DNA of 64,000 nucleotides, taken from assembly GCF_003415675.1 (NCBI RefSeq), contig NZ_QFZK01000011.1:1-64000 (forward strand), read 5' to 3'. The stretch is from Rhodoferax lacus (GTDB taxonomy: Bacteria; Pseudomonadota; Gammaproteobacteria; Burkholderiales; Burkholderiaceae_C). Under the pieces are notes generated by a model. The model was not told the DNA's origin, did no database searches, and was given only the letters and a program-made list of their open reading frames with translations. Positions 49,612 to 58,370 of the stretch are shown here, piece after piece. The first letter of the stretch is position 1. Each line of letters opens with the position of its first letter. The position numbers and the translations under genes are program-made.

Positions 49612-51015
49612 TCATGCGTGGGACTCCGCTGCGGCGCACACCGCTTCCACCACGCGCTCCATGCGCATGAAGCGCGAGCCTTTGACCAGCACGCTGTTGC
49701 AGGCGCTCAGTTGCTGCAAGACAGCGGCATTCAGTGCGTCCATCGATTCAAAGTGCTGTGCACCGGGAAAGGCAGCCACGGCCGAGCGGGCCAGTTCGCC
49801 CATGGCAAACAGGTGCTCGATGCCGCTGGCACGGGCTTCCACACCTGCCTCGGTATGGAAGGCCGGGCCCTGTTCGCCCACCTCGCCCATGTCACCCAGC
49901 ACCAGCAGGCGCGGGCCGGGCAGTTCGGCCAGCACCGCAATGGCGGCGCGCACCGAGTCGGGATTGGCGTTGTAGGTGTCATCCACCAGGGTGCGGGTGC
50001 CGCTTGCCATGTGCAGCGCCACGGCGCGCGAGCGGCCCTTGACCGGCACAAAGCTTTGCAGGCCCTGCACCACGGCCTCTGGTGCCACACCCGCCGACAA
50101 TGCGCAGGCTGCAGCAGCCAGCGCGTTCTTGACGTTGTGGCGGCCTGCAATGTGCAGGCTGAAGGTAAAGGTGTGGCCCAGGCCTTGGGCCTGCACCTGC
50201 CAGGCGCCATCCTGCCAGTGGGCAGCGACACAGCACAGGTCCTGGGACTGATCCGTGGCGCCCAGGCTGAAGCGCGCCGTGCGGCGTGCGCCTGCCAGTT
50301 GGGTCCACAGCGGGGTGAAAGCATCGTCTGCTGGAAACACCGCCACGCCATCGGCGGGCAGGCGTCGGATGACGGCGCCGTTTTCTTCGGCCACGGCCTG
50401 CACGGTGTGCATGAATTCCAGGTGCTCACGCTGCGCGTTGTTCACCAGCGCCACGGTGGGCTGGGCCACTGCCGCCAGGGCATCAATCTCGCCGGGGTGG
50501 TTCATGCCCAATTCGACGACGGCCAGGCGGTGGTGCGCGCGCAGGCGCAGCACGGTGAGCGGCACGCCAATGTCGTTGTTCAGGTTGCCGCGGGTGGCCA
50601 GGGCATCGTCACCGGCTGCGGCCGCCAGAATGCTGGCGACCATTTGCGTGACGGTGGTCTTGCCGTTGCTGCCGGTCACAGCAATCAGCGGCAGGCCAAA
50701 TTGGGCGCGCCAGCCAGTGGCCAGTTGGGTGAGCGCTGCGCGCGTGTCAGCCACCTCGATGCGGGGAATGCCGGCGGGGTAGCTGTCGGCACCCAGGCCG
50801 GCGTGGCAGATGAGCGCACTGGCGCCGCGTGCGCAGGCTTCGTGCAGCATGCTGTTGGCGTCGAACTTCTCGCCCTTGAGGGCAATGAACAAGTCGCCCG
50901 GCTCCACACTGCGGGTGTCGGTGTGCACGCGCAGCACGGGCGTATCCGCAGCGCCCACCAAAGTGGCGCCGGACAGCCAGGGCATGGCGGTGTGCAATTG
51001 CATCATGGGCTTCAC
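49612..51015 (-). CDS. murF: UDP-MurNAc-tripeptide--D-alanyl-D-alanine ligase MurF
   Basis: Adds D-Ala-D-Ala to the UDP-MurNAc tripeptide, completing the pentapeptide. The 467-residue protein has the ATP loop [54 protein letters not shown] and [11 protein letters not shown]. The start is GTG at 51015, overlapping the murE stop as GTGA; ATG codons at 51006 and 51003 are alternatives. Ddl from the same cluster supplies its substrate. Confidence 0.96.
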   Translation of the reverse strand: MKPMMQLHTAMPWLSGATLVGAADTPVLRVHTDTRSVEPGDLFIALKGEKFDANSMLHEACARGASALICHAGLGADSYPAGIPRIEVADTRAALTQLATGWRAQFGLPLIAVTGSNGKTTVTQMVASILAAAAGDDALATRGNLNNDIGVPLTVLRLRAHHRLAVVELGMNHPGEIDALAAVAQPTVALVNNAQREHLEFMHTVQAVAEENGAVIRRLPADGVAVFPADDAFTPLWTQLAGARRTARFSLGATDQSQDLCCVAAHWQDGAWQVQAQGLGHTFTFSLHIAGRHNVKNALAAAACALSAGVAPEAVVQGLQSFVPVKGRSRAVALHMASGTRTLVDDTYNANPDSVRAAIAVLAELPGPRLLVLGDMGEVGEQGPAFHTEAGVEARASGIEHLFAMGELARSAVAAFPGAQHFESMDALNAAVLQQLSACNSVLVKGSRFMRMERVVEAVCAAAESHA

Positions 51016-52541
51016 GCCGACACCTCCGGATGGCTGCTGCGCCGCAGCTGCAGGGCAGCCTGGGCATGGGCACGGTCGGAAAAAGCGGTCTTGGTGCCAG
51101 CGATTTCCTGCGTGGCTTCATGGCCCTTGCCGGCCAGCAGGATCACGTCACGCGCATCGGCCTGGGCCACGGTCTGGGCGATAGCCAGTGCGCGGTCGGA
51201 CTGCACCTCCAGCGTCTTGCAGGAAGGCAGGCCCAGCAGGATCTGGGCGATGATGGTTTCGGGCTTTTCGCTGCGCGGGTTGTCGCTGGTGACCACCACG
51301 CGGTCGGCCAGCTTGTCGGCAATGGCGCCCATCAGCGGTCGCTTGGAGGCATCGCGGTCACCGCCGCAGCCGAAGATGCACCACAGCTTGCCGCCACGGG
51401 CACTGGCCAGGGGGCGCAAGGCAGCCAGGGCATGGTCCAGCGCATCGGGCGTGTGGGCATAGTCCACTGCCACCAGCGGTGTATTCGCATGGCCCAGGCA
51501 CTCCATGCGGCCGGGCACGGCATGCAGTTGGCTGCAGGCTTGCACAGCGTCGGCCAGCGGCACGCCCAGGGCGCGCATGGCAGCCAGCACACCCAGCAGG
51601 TTGGAGATGTTGTAGCTGCCGATCAAGTGGGTTTGCACCGGCAGGCTGACAGCGCCTTCCACCACATCAAAGCCCATGCCTTGCGCGGAGTAAGCGATGT
51701 TGCGGGCCTGCAGGCGCGCGGCTTGCACCGTGGACACAGTCCACACATGCAGGGCGGTGGATTGCAGCGCCTCGGCCAGTTCCAGGCCCCGCACGTCGTC
51801 CACATTGAGCACCACGCTGTGCAGCCCGGGCCAGGCGAAGAGGCGTCGCTTGGCCTGCCAGTAGGCGTCCATGCTGCCGTGGTAGTCCAGGTGGTCTTGG
51901 GTGAAGTTGGTGAACAGCGCCACGCGGATCAGCGTGCCGTCCAGCCGCGCTTCTTCGATGCCGATGCTGGAGGCCTCGATGGCGCAGGCCTTGAGGCCTG
52001 CATCGGCAAAGCGGCGCAGGGCCGATTGCAGTTGCACCGGGTCCGGTGTGGTCAGGCCGGTGGCGACCACATCGCTCTGCGCAGTGGCGGCATCCATTGC
52101 GCTGCCAGCCGCCGGGGGTCGGCCCACGCCCAGCGTGCCAATCATGCCGCAGGGCAGCGGCGCCTGCAGGGCCGAGAGGGCTTGCGCCAGCCACCAGGCC
52201 GTGGACGTTTTGCCATTGGTGCCGGTCACGGCCAGCACTGCCAGGGCCTGGGAGGGGTGGCCAAAGTATTCGGCAGCAATCGGGCCGGTAGCAGCCTTCA
52301 GGCCCGCATAGCTTTCAACGCCATGGCTGGGCAACTGAAAAGCCTGTGCGCCCTGCTCTTCCACCAGGCACGCCACGGCACCCGACTGCAGGGCAGCGGG
52401 CACAAACGTGCGGCCATCCACTGCCGCACCGGGCCAGGCAATAAAGCCGTCGCCCGGGCGCACCACGCGGCTGTCGGTGCACAGTGTGCCGGTGACCCGG
52501 GCCTTGAGCCACTCAGCGGCGTTGGCAGGTGAGTTGAGCAT
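51012..52541 (-). CDS. murE: UDP-MurNAc-L-Ala-D-Glu--meso-diaminopimelate ligase MurE
   Basis: Adds the third peptide residue. The 509-residue protein has the ATP loop AVTGTNGKTSTAWWLAQ, the segment NFTQDHLDYHGSM and the C-terminal substrate motif TSDNPRSEKPE. The DNPR sequence is the established signature for meso-diaminopimelate rather than lysine, as expected for a Gram-negative and consistent with Mpl. The ATG shares one base with the ftsI stop (TGATG). Confidence 0.97.
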   Translation of the reverse strand: MLNSPANAAEWLKARVTGTLCTDSRVVRPGDGFIAWPGAAVDGRTFVPAALQSGAVACLVEEQGAQAFQLPSHGVESYAGLKAATGPIAAEYFGHPSQALAVLAVTGTNGKTSTAWWLAQALSALQAPLPCGMIGTLGVGRPPAAGSAMDAATAQSDVVATGLTTPDPVQLQSALRRFADAGLKACAIEASSIGIEEARLDGTLIRVALFTNFTQDHLDYHGSMDAYWQAKRRLFAWPGLHSVVLNVDDVRGLELAEALQSTALHVWTVSTVQAARLQARNIAYSAQGMGFDVVEGAVSLPVQTHLIGSYNISNLLGVLAAMRALGVPLADAVQACSQLHAVPGRMECLGHANTPLVAVDYAHTPDALDHALAALRPLASARGGKLWCIFGCGGDRDASKRPLMGAIADKLADRVVVTSDNPRSEKPETIIAQILLGLPSCKTLEVQSDRALAIAQTVAQADARDVILLAGKGHEATQEIAGTKTAFSDRAHAQAALQLRRSSHPEVSA

Positions 52542-54286
52542 CAGAAGCTCTCCTCTACTGTGCTGGCCACGATGTTGGGGTGCACCGCCATGTCGGGCTG
52601 CACATTGAGCAGGCGCAGGGTTTGCTGCACGGTGTCACTGAACACAGGGGCTGCCACTTCTCCACCGAAATACTTGCCGGCACTGGGTTCATCGAGCATC
52701 ACGCCCACGATCAGGCGCGGTTTGTCGATGGGCGCCATGCCCACAAACCAGCTGCGGTACTTGCGGTTGCCATCCGTGCCGTAGCCCTTGCCCTGCTGCT
52801 TGTAGGCGGTGCCGGACTTTCCGCCCACCGAGTAGCCCTGGGTTTGTGCCTTGGGGCCGGTGCCGCCGGGGCCTGCCGCCATTTGCAGCATCTTGCGGAC
52901 TTCGGCGGCGGTGCCGGGCGAAAACACGCTGACACCCACGGCGGGCTCGCTGCTCTTCATCAGGGTGGCGGGGATGATCTGCCCGTCGTGCGAAAACACG
53001 GTGTAGGAGCGCACCATCTGGAACAGCGAGGCCGACAGGCCGTAGCCGTAGGACACGGTGGCCTGCTCGATGGGGCGCCACTTGTTGGCCGGGCGCAGAC
53101 GGCCAGAGACGGCGCCGGGGAATTCGATTTGCGGCTTCTGGCCGAAACCCGCCTGCGAGAAGGTCTCCCACATCTCGCTGGCCGGCATCTGCATGGCGAT
53201 CTTGGCTGTGCCCACGTTGCTGGAAACCTGGATCACCTGCTCCACCGTGAGTGCGCCGTGCGGATGCGAGTCATGGATGGTGACGCCGGTGATGGTGAAG
53301 GAGCCGGGTGCGGTGTCGATCACGGTGGTGGGCTTGACGCGGCCGGTCTCCAGGGCCAGACCCACGGTAAAGGGCTTCATCACCGAGCCGGGCTCGAAGG
53401 TGTCGGTAAGGGCCCGGTTGCGCAGCTGCGCGCCGGTCAGGTTCTGGCGCTTGTCGGGGGTGTAGCTGGGGTAGTTGGCCAAGGCCAATATCTCGCCGCT
53501 CACGGCATCGAGCACCACCACGCTGCCGGCCTGGGCGCGCTGCTGCAACACAGCTTCCTTGAGCTTCTGGTAGGCAAAGAACTGCACTTTGCTGTCGATG
53601 CTGAGCTGGATGTCCTGACCATCCACTGGTGGCACCACCTCCCCCACACCTTCAACAGCGCGGCCCAGGCGGTCCTTGATCACATGGCGCATGCCGGGCT
53701 TGCCCAGCAGGCGCTTGTTGTAGAGAAGCTCCACGCCTTCCTGGCCGTTGTCTTCCACATTGGTAAAGCCCACCACGTGGGCGGCCGCCTCGCCCTCGGG
53801 GTATTGGCGCTTGTATTCCTTGCGCTGGTAAATGCCTTTGATGCCTAAAGCGGCAATTTCCTTGGCAGTGTCGGCATCGACCTGGCGCTTGATCCAGACA
53901 AAGGTCTTGTCCTCATCGAGCTTCTTGGCCAGATCGGCATAGGGCATTTGCAGCAGCTTGGCAAGCTGCAGCAGTTTGGGTTTCTCGTCCTTGGTGTCCA
54001 CATCGTCGGGAATGGCCCAGATGCTGGGCGCCGGTACGCTGGAGGCCAAGATCAGGCCATTGCGGTCCAGGATGCGGCCGCGGTAGGCCGGCAGCTCCAG
54101 GGTGCGGGCAAAGCGCACTTCGCCCTGGCGCTGGAAGAAGTCGTTGGCAAACACCTGGATGTAGGCCGCGCGCGCGGCCAGGCCGCCAAAGGCCAGGGCA
54201 ATGGCAGCCACCACAAACTTGCTGCGCCACACCGGCGTGCGACTGGCCAGCAAGGGGCTGGAGGTATAACGGATGCTGCGACTCAC
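52541..54286 (-). CDS. ftsI: Septal penicillin-binding protein FtsI (PBP3)
   Basis: Class B transpeptidase that cross-links septal peptidoglycan. The 581-residue protein has a short cytoplasmic start, a membrane anchor (VVAAIALAFGGLAARAAY), a PBP dimerisation domain with RGRILDRNGLILASS, and the transpeptidase motifs EPGSVMKPFTV (SxxK nucleophile Ser), SSNVGTAKI (SxN) and GKSGTAYK (KSGT). ATGA overlap with ftsL. Beta-lactams such as aztreonam target this class. Confidence 0.97.
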   Translation of the reverse strand: MSRSIRYTSSPLLASRTPVWRSKFVVAAIALAFGGLAARAAYIQVFANDFFQRQGEVRFARTLELPAYRGRILDRNGLILASSVPAPSIWAIPDDVDTKDEKPKLLQLAKLLQMPYADLAKKLDEDKTFVWIKRQVDADTAKEIAALGIKGIYQRKEYKRQYPEGEAAAHVVGFTNVEDNGQEGVELLYNKRLLGKPGMRHVIKDRLGRAVEGVGEVVPPVDGQDIQLSIDSKVQFFAYQKLKEAVLQQRAQAGSVVVLDAVSGEILALANYPSYTPDKRQNLTGAQLRNRALTDTFEPGSVMKPFTVGLALETGRVKPTTVIDTAPGSFTITGVTIHDSHPHGALTVEQVIQVSSNVGTAKIAMQMPASEMWETFSQAGFGQKPQIEFPGAVSGRLRPANKWRPIEQATVSYGYGLSASLFQMVRSYTVFSHDGQIIPATLMKSSEPAVGVSVFSPGTAAEVRKMLQMAAGPGGTGPKAQTQGYSVGGKSGTAYKQQGKGYGTDGNRKYRSWFVGMAPIDKPRLIVGVMLDEPSAGKYFGGEVAAPVFSDTVQQTLRLLNVQPDMAVHPNIVASTVEESF

Positions 54287-54591
54287 GGCCGCGCTCCCAC
54301 TGGAGCCGATGCAGCAGGACTGACCGGTTCGGCGTAGCCCACATAGGTGGTGATGGCGGGCAGCACCAGGCGCATCTGCAGCTTTTCACGGGCCAGCTTT
54401 TCCACCCGGGCCGAGGTGGCCTGGGCGCGCTTTTCCACCTGCAACCTGTCAAGTTCACTGGAGAGGCGACGCTCTTCGCTTTGCGCCTTGTCCAGCTCGG
54501 TGAACAGGCGGCGCGATTCGTACTGCACGTTCACCAGGTAGATGGCGCTGAGCAGCACGGCCAGCAACAGGACCAGGTTGATTCTGGTCAT
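54283..54591 (-). CDS. ftsL: Cell division protein FtsL
   Basis: Small bitopic protein of the FtsQLB complex. The 102 residues comprise a membrane helix (INLVLLLAVLLSAIYLV) and a periplasmic coiled coil with heptad-like Leu/Glu pattern (LFTELDKAQSEERRLSSELD). The start at 54591 (MTRINLVLLL) is chosen because it places the helix at the N-terminus; the frame continuing upstream to 54843 is translated repeat DNA and the end of rsmH. It overlaps ftsI by four bases but is separated from rsmH by a 178-base repeat-filled gap. Confidence 0.9.
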   Translation of the reverse strand: MTRINLVLLLAVLLSAIYLVNVQYESRRLFTELDKAQSEERRLSSELDRLQVEKRAQATSARVEKLAREKLQMRLVLPAITTYVGYAEPVSPAASAPVGARP

Positions 54592-54595
54592 AGGT

Positions 54596-54769
54596 TGGCC
54601 CCCACGCTTGTGGCTTCGCCGCTCTGCGAGAACACTGCGTGTACTGCGCTGTACGTGCCCCGGCCAGAGGCCAGGGCTCTTCTCGCCGTCCAAGCCTGCG
54701 CGGGCAGGCTTGGAGCCGCGGCGCTCAGCCCCATGGGGGCCCTCGCAGCTTGGAGCGGTCCGGCGGTGC
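54596..54769 (-). repeat. GC-rich intergenic repeat between rsmH and ftsL
   Basis: Read on the minus strand it starts GAGCACCGCCGGACCGC at the rsmH stop codon, contains GCGAGGGCCCCC, and ends with ACGCAGTG and CGTGGGGGCCA just before the ftsL start. This aligns with the ftsZ-lpxC repeat at 38644-38724 but is expanded internally. The extra segment includes a perfect 10-bp stem-loop, CCAAGCCTGC at 54690-54699 with GCAGGCTTGG at 54704-54713. It interrupts an otherwise tightly packed gene run. The two copies are on opposite strands. Confidence 0.6.
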
Positions 54770-55705
54770 TCATGCTGCCGTCCTTTGCGCCACACGCATG
54801 ATGGCGCTGCGCGAACGCGGATTGCCCTTGATCTCTTCCTCACTGGGCTTGACGCGGCCCAGAGACACCAGTTGCATCACTTTCGGAGCGGCAAAGGGCG
54901 CCCGGCGGTCGTATTCTTCGCGCGCGTGCTTCGCAATGAACTGCTTGACGATGCGGTCTTCCAGCGAGTGGAAACTGATCACCGCCAGGCGGCCGCCGGG
55001 CTGCAACACCGAGAGGCTGGCCTCTAGCGCTTGCTGCAGCTCTTCAAGCTCGGCGTTGATGAAAATCCGAAAAGCCTGAAATGTGCGCGTTGCAGGGTCC
55101 TTGCCCGGCTCGCGGGTTTTGACCTGTTCAGCCACGAGCTGGGCCAATTCGCTGGTGGTTGAAAGAGGCCCCCGTTCCTGTCGGCGAGCAACAATCGCCT
55201 TTGCAATTGGCCCAGCAAACCGTTCTTCGCCATATTCACGTATCACCTCCGTGATTTGATTGACTTCAGCTGTTGCCAGCCACTCGGCCACACTTTCTCC
55301 GCGCGTGGTATCCATGCGCATGTCCAGTGGACCGTCGTTACGAAAACTGAAACCCCGCGCGGGGTTGTCAATCTGCGGTGAACTCACGCCCAGATCCATC
55401 AACAAGCCGGCCACGCTGCCCACAGGCAGTTCCCCCAAGTGGGCAAAGCCCTCGTGGCGGATGGAGAAACGCGCATCGGCAATGCTGGCGGACTCGGCCA
55501 CGGCTTGCGGGTCCTTGTCAAAGGCGATCAGGCGACCGGCGCTTGAGAGCCTGGAGAGGATCAGGCGCGAATGGCCGCCGCGGCCAAAGGTGGCATCCAC
55601 ATAGGTGCCGTCTTCTGCGCCGGAAAAGTCATTGGTACCGTCGCTGAACAATGCAGATACCGCTTCGTTCAACAAGACGGTGGCATGGTTCCATGTTGTT
55701 TCCAC
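54770..55705 (-). CDS. rsmH: 16S rRNA (cytosine(1402)-N4)-methyltransferase RsmH
   Basis: SAM-dependent enzyme (formerly MraW) methylating C1402 in the decoding centre of 16S rRNA. The 311-residue protein has [28 protein letters not shown] (SAM motif), [36 protein letters not shown] and [16 protein letters not shown]. The start is GTG at 55705, preceded by AGGG and 8 bases after the mraZ stop; the longer frame to 55798 overlaps mraZ and is not family-like. Confidence 0.95.
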   Translation of the reverse strand: METTWNHATVLLNEAVSALFSDGTNDFSGAEDGTYVDATFGRGGHSRLILSRLSSAGRLIAFDKDPQAVAESASIADARFSIRHEGFAHLGELPVGSVAGLLMDLGVSSPQIDNPARGFSFRNDGPLDMRMDTTRGESVAEWLATAEVNQITEVIREYGEERFAGPIAKAIVARRQERGPLSTTSELAQLVAEQVKTREPGKDPATRTFQAFRIFINAELEELQQALEASLSVLQPGGRLAVISFHSLEDRIVKQFIAKHAREEYDRRAPFAAPKVMQLVSLGRVKPSEEEIKGNPRSRSAIMRVAQRTAA

Positions 55706-55713
55706 CGTGCACC

Positions 55714-56142
55714 CTAGAAGGAAAAGTCCTTGAAGACATCGGGCATGTCGCCCTGCATGGCCTTGGCCTCTTCGGCGTCGTACAGGGCCTTGTCCCAAAG
55801 TTCAAAGTGGTTGCCCATGCCCAGCAGCATGGTGTCCCGGCTGATACCGGCGGCCGCGCGCAATTCGGGAGAAACCAGCACGCGGCCGGTGCCGTCCATC
55901 TCTACGTCCATGGCGTTGCCCAAAAAGATGCGCTTCCACCACTGGGCCGACATGGGCAGTGCGGCAATGCGTTCGCGGAATTTTTCCCACTCGGGGCGGG
56001 GAAACACCATCAGGCAGCCGTGGGGGTGCTTGGTGATGGTCAGTTGGCCGGCGGCGGTCGCACTCAGGACGTCACGGTGCCGGGTCGGCACAGAGAGCCG
56101 ACCTTTTGCATCCAGACTGAGAGACGAAGCACCTTGAAACAC
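55714..56142 (-). CDS. mraZ: Transcriptional regulator MraZ
   Basis: DNA-binding regulator at the head of the dcw cluster; in E. coli it represses its own operon by binding repeated boxes upstream of its gene. The 142-residue protein has two AbrB-like swapped-hairpin modules. The first is [19 protein letters not shown] and the second ELWDKALYD preceded by [16 protein letters not shown], both with the D-x-x-G-R pattern. Three box-like repeats with 10-bp spacing lie 59 bases upstream. It is the first gene of the cluster and immediately precedes rsmH. Confidence 0.95.
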   Translation of the reverse strand: MFQGASSLSLDAKGRLSVPTRHRDVLSATAAGQLTITKHPHGCLMVFPRPEWEKFRERIAALPMSAQWWKRIFLGNAMDVEMDGTGRVLVSPELRAAAGISRDTMLLGMGNHFELWDKALYDAEEAKAMQGDMPDVFKDFSF

Positions 56143-56200
56143 GACCAGACACCTTTTTTTGAAGACAGAACGAAAAGCAGGTCATGAATGGCATTTTTCA

Positions 56201-56224
56201 CCACTTAATTCCACTTTTTTGCAC
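56201..56224 (-). promoter_or_regulatory. MraZ boxes upstream of mraZ
   Basis: On the minus strand GTGC, GTGG and GTGG (plus-strand GCAC at 56221-56224, CCAC at 56211-56214 and CCAC at 56201-56204) recur with an exact 10-base period and A/T-rich spacers. MraZ proteins bind three or more such direct repeats (TGGG or GTGG-like, one helical turn apart), so this is the probable operator. It sits at and just downstream of the expected transcription start, as needed for repression. Confidence 0.65.
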
Positions 56225-56250
56225 TGTATCAGCAAATGGCTACGCCGCAA
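56223..56250 (-). promoter_or_regulatory. dcw cluster (mraZ) promoter
   Basis: On the minus strand, TTGCGG (56250-56245) and TACAGT (56228-56223) are separated by 16 bases. The expected start lies about seven bases beyond the -10 box, inside the MraZ-box repeats. The 260-base gap 56143-56402 between mraZ and hslU is AT-rich relative to its surroundings and otherwise holds no gene. Confidence 0.55.
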
Positions 56251-56402
56251 GCAGGCTCGCAACAAAAATTTCCAATGAAATCAAGGACTTAGCGCAGGTT
56301 TTGCAGGTCACACAGACCCAAAAACCGTTCTAAATGAAGCACTTAGCAGTGGTACTGAAAGTGATGCTTGAAGCAAAGTCCAGTTTCTGGACATTTGCGG
56401 CT

Positions 56403-57728
56403 TTACAAGATGTAGCGCGACAGGTCTTCGTTCTGGCTGAGCTCGCCCAGACGCTTGTCCACATAGGTGGCGTCGATCTCCACGGTCTGTCCGGCCAGCG
56501 CGGCCGCGTCAAAGCTGACGTCATCGAGCAGCCGCTCCATGACCGTGGACAGGCGGCGCGCACCGATGTCTTCGGTGCGCTCGTTCACTTCAAACGCAAT
56601 GCGGGCCAGGCGGGTAATGCCTGCGGGCGTGAAGTTCAGGGTGACGTTTTCAGTAGCCAGCAGGGCCTGGTACTGGCGGGTGAGGGACGCATGGGTCTGG
56701 GTCAGAATGGCCTCAAAGTCCTGCACCGAGAGCGACTGCAGTTCCACGCGTATGGGAAAGCGCCCCTGCAACTCGGGAATCAGGTCGCTGGGCTTGCTCA
56801 GGTGAAAAGCGCCTGAGGCCACGAACAGGATGTGGTCGGTCTTGACCATGCCGTACTTGGTGGACACCGTGGTGCCCTCCACCAGCGGCAGCAGATCGCG
56901 CTGCACGCCCTGGCGCGACACCTCGGCACCGCTGCCCTCGCTGCGCGAGGTGACCTTGTCGATCTCGTCGATGAACACAATGCCGTTTTGCTCCAGCATG
57001 CTCAGGGCCTGGGTCTTGATATCGTCTTCGTTGACCAGCTTGGCGGCTTCTTCATCGACCAGCAGCTTGTATGCCTCGCTGATCTTGAGTTTGCGCGTAT
57101 GGCGCTTGTTCTGGCCCATTTGACCGAACATGCCGCGCAGCTGCTCGGTCATCTCTTCCATACCGGCCGGCACCATCACCTCGAGCTGGGGCGCAGGACT
57201 GGCGACATCGATTTCAATCTCGCGCTCGGCCAGTTCGCCCTCGCGCAGCTTTTTGCGGAAGGTCTGGCGTGCGGTGCTTTCGGGCGCGGCCTCGGCCGGG
57301 GCAAAACCAAAGTCATTGCGGGGCTTGGGCACCAGGATGTCCAGAATGCGCTCTTCGGCGGCGTCTTCGGCACGCGCACGCACCTGGATCTTGGCCGTCT
57401 CGCGGGTTTGCTTGACGGCGATTTCTGCCAGGTCGCGGATGATGGAGTCCACATCCTTGCCGACATAGCCCACTTCGGTGAACTTGGTGGCCTCCACCTT
57501 GATAAAGGGGGCATCGGCCAGGCGCGCCAAGCGCCGTGCAATCTCGGTCTTGCCAACACCTGTGGGGCCGATCATGAGGATGTTCTTGGGTGTGATTTCC
57601 GCGCGCAGGCTGCCCTCTACCTGCTGGCGGCGCCAACGGTTGCGCAAGGCAATGGCCACGGCCCGCTTGGCCTGGCCCTGGCCGACGATGTGCTTGTCCA
57701 GCTCGGCAACAATTTCCTGTGGTGTCAT
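56403..57728 (-). CDS. hslU: ATP-dependent protease ATPase subunit HslU
   Basis: AAA+ unfoldase of the HslUV (ClpYQ) protease. The 441-residue protein has the N-terminal [21 protein letters not shown]. Walker A is [15 protein letters not shown], the pore motif is VGYVGKDV, and Walker B is [12 protein letters not shown] Glu/Arg-rich intermediate domain, sensor 2 ([18 protein letters not shown]) and the C-terminal LSRYIL tail that docks into HslV are also present. It follows hslV after 21 bases. Confidence 0.97.
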   Translation of the reverse strand: MTPQEIVAELDKHIVGQGQAKRAVAIALRNRWRRQQVEGSLRAEITPKNILMIGPTGVGKTEIARRLARLADAPFIKVEATKFTEVGYVGKDVDSIIRDLAEIAVKQTRETAKIQVRARAEDAAEERILDILVPKPRNDFGFAPAEAAPESTARQTFRKKLREGELAEREIEIDVASPAPQLEVMVPAGMEEMTEQLRGMFGQMGQNKRHTRKLKISEAYKLLVDEEAAKLVNEDDIKTQALSMLEQNGIVFIDEIDKVTSRSEGSGAEVSRQGVQRDLLPLVEGTTVSTKYGMVKTDHILFVASGAFHLSKPSDLIPELQGRFPIRVELQSLSVQDFEAILTQTHASLTRQYQALLATENVTLNFTPAGITRLARIAFEVNERTEDIGARRLSTVMERLLDDVSFDAAALAGQTVEIDATYVDKRLGELSQNEDLSRYIL

Positions 57729-57749
57729 GTGAGGTGCGCCCGCAATGGC

Positions 57750-58298
57750 TTATTCCAAAGTCTCGATGGTGTGGTTCATATTGGTGTAGATGCAGATTTC
57801 GCCTGCAATCTCCAGCGAGCGTTTGACAATGGCCGTGGCATCCAGCTCGGTATGGTTGAGCAGCGCCATGGCCGCCGCCTGCGCATAGGCGCCGCCAGAA
57901 CCAATGGTGACGATGCCGTTTTCCGGCTCCAGCACGTCGCCATTGCCGGTGATGATGAGGGAGGCATCCTTGTCGGCCACGGCCAGCATGGCTTCGAGGC
58001 GGCGCAGCACGCGGTCGGTGCGCCAGTCCTTGGTCAGCTCGATGGCAGCGCGCACCAGTTGCCCCTGGTGCTTTTCCAGTTTGGCCTCAAAGCGCTCAAA
58101 CAGGGTGAAGGCATCGGCAGTGGCGCCGGCAAAGCCCGCCAGCACGCGACCGTGGTAGAGCTTGCGCACCTTGCGCGCCGTACCCTTGACCACGATGTTG
58201 CCCAACGTGACCTGGCCATCACCACCGATGGCGACCTGGTAGCCATTGGCGGTTTTGCGACGCACGCTGATGATGGTGGTTCCGTGAAATTGTTCCAT
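57750..58298 (-). CDS. hslV: ATP-dependent protease peptidase subunit HslV
   Basis: Proteasome-like N-terminal-threonine peptidase of HslUV. The 182 residues start [15 protein letters not shown]: a short propeptide is expected to be removed so that Thr7 becomes the nucleophile. Other family segments are [37 protein letters not shown] and [15 protein letters not shown]. The ATG at 58298 follows a GAGG site; an in-frame start four codons earlier is less well placed. Confidence 0.96.
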   Translation of the reverse strand: MEQFHGTTIISVRRKTANGYQVAIGGDGQVTLGNIVVKGTARKVRKLYHGRVLAGFAGATADAFTLFERFEAKLEKHQGQLVRAAIELTKDWRTDRVLRRLEAMLAVADKDASLIITGNGDVLEPENGIVTIGSGGAYAQAAAMALLNHTELDATAIVKRSLEIAGEICIYTNMNHTIETLE

Positions 58299-58370
58299 GT
58301 GCTTCCTCAACTGGGGATGATGGCCCGGGTTGCAAGGCGCCCCGCCTGGTCATTTGCAAACCCTGCGGGC

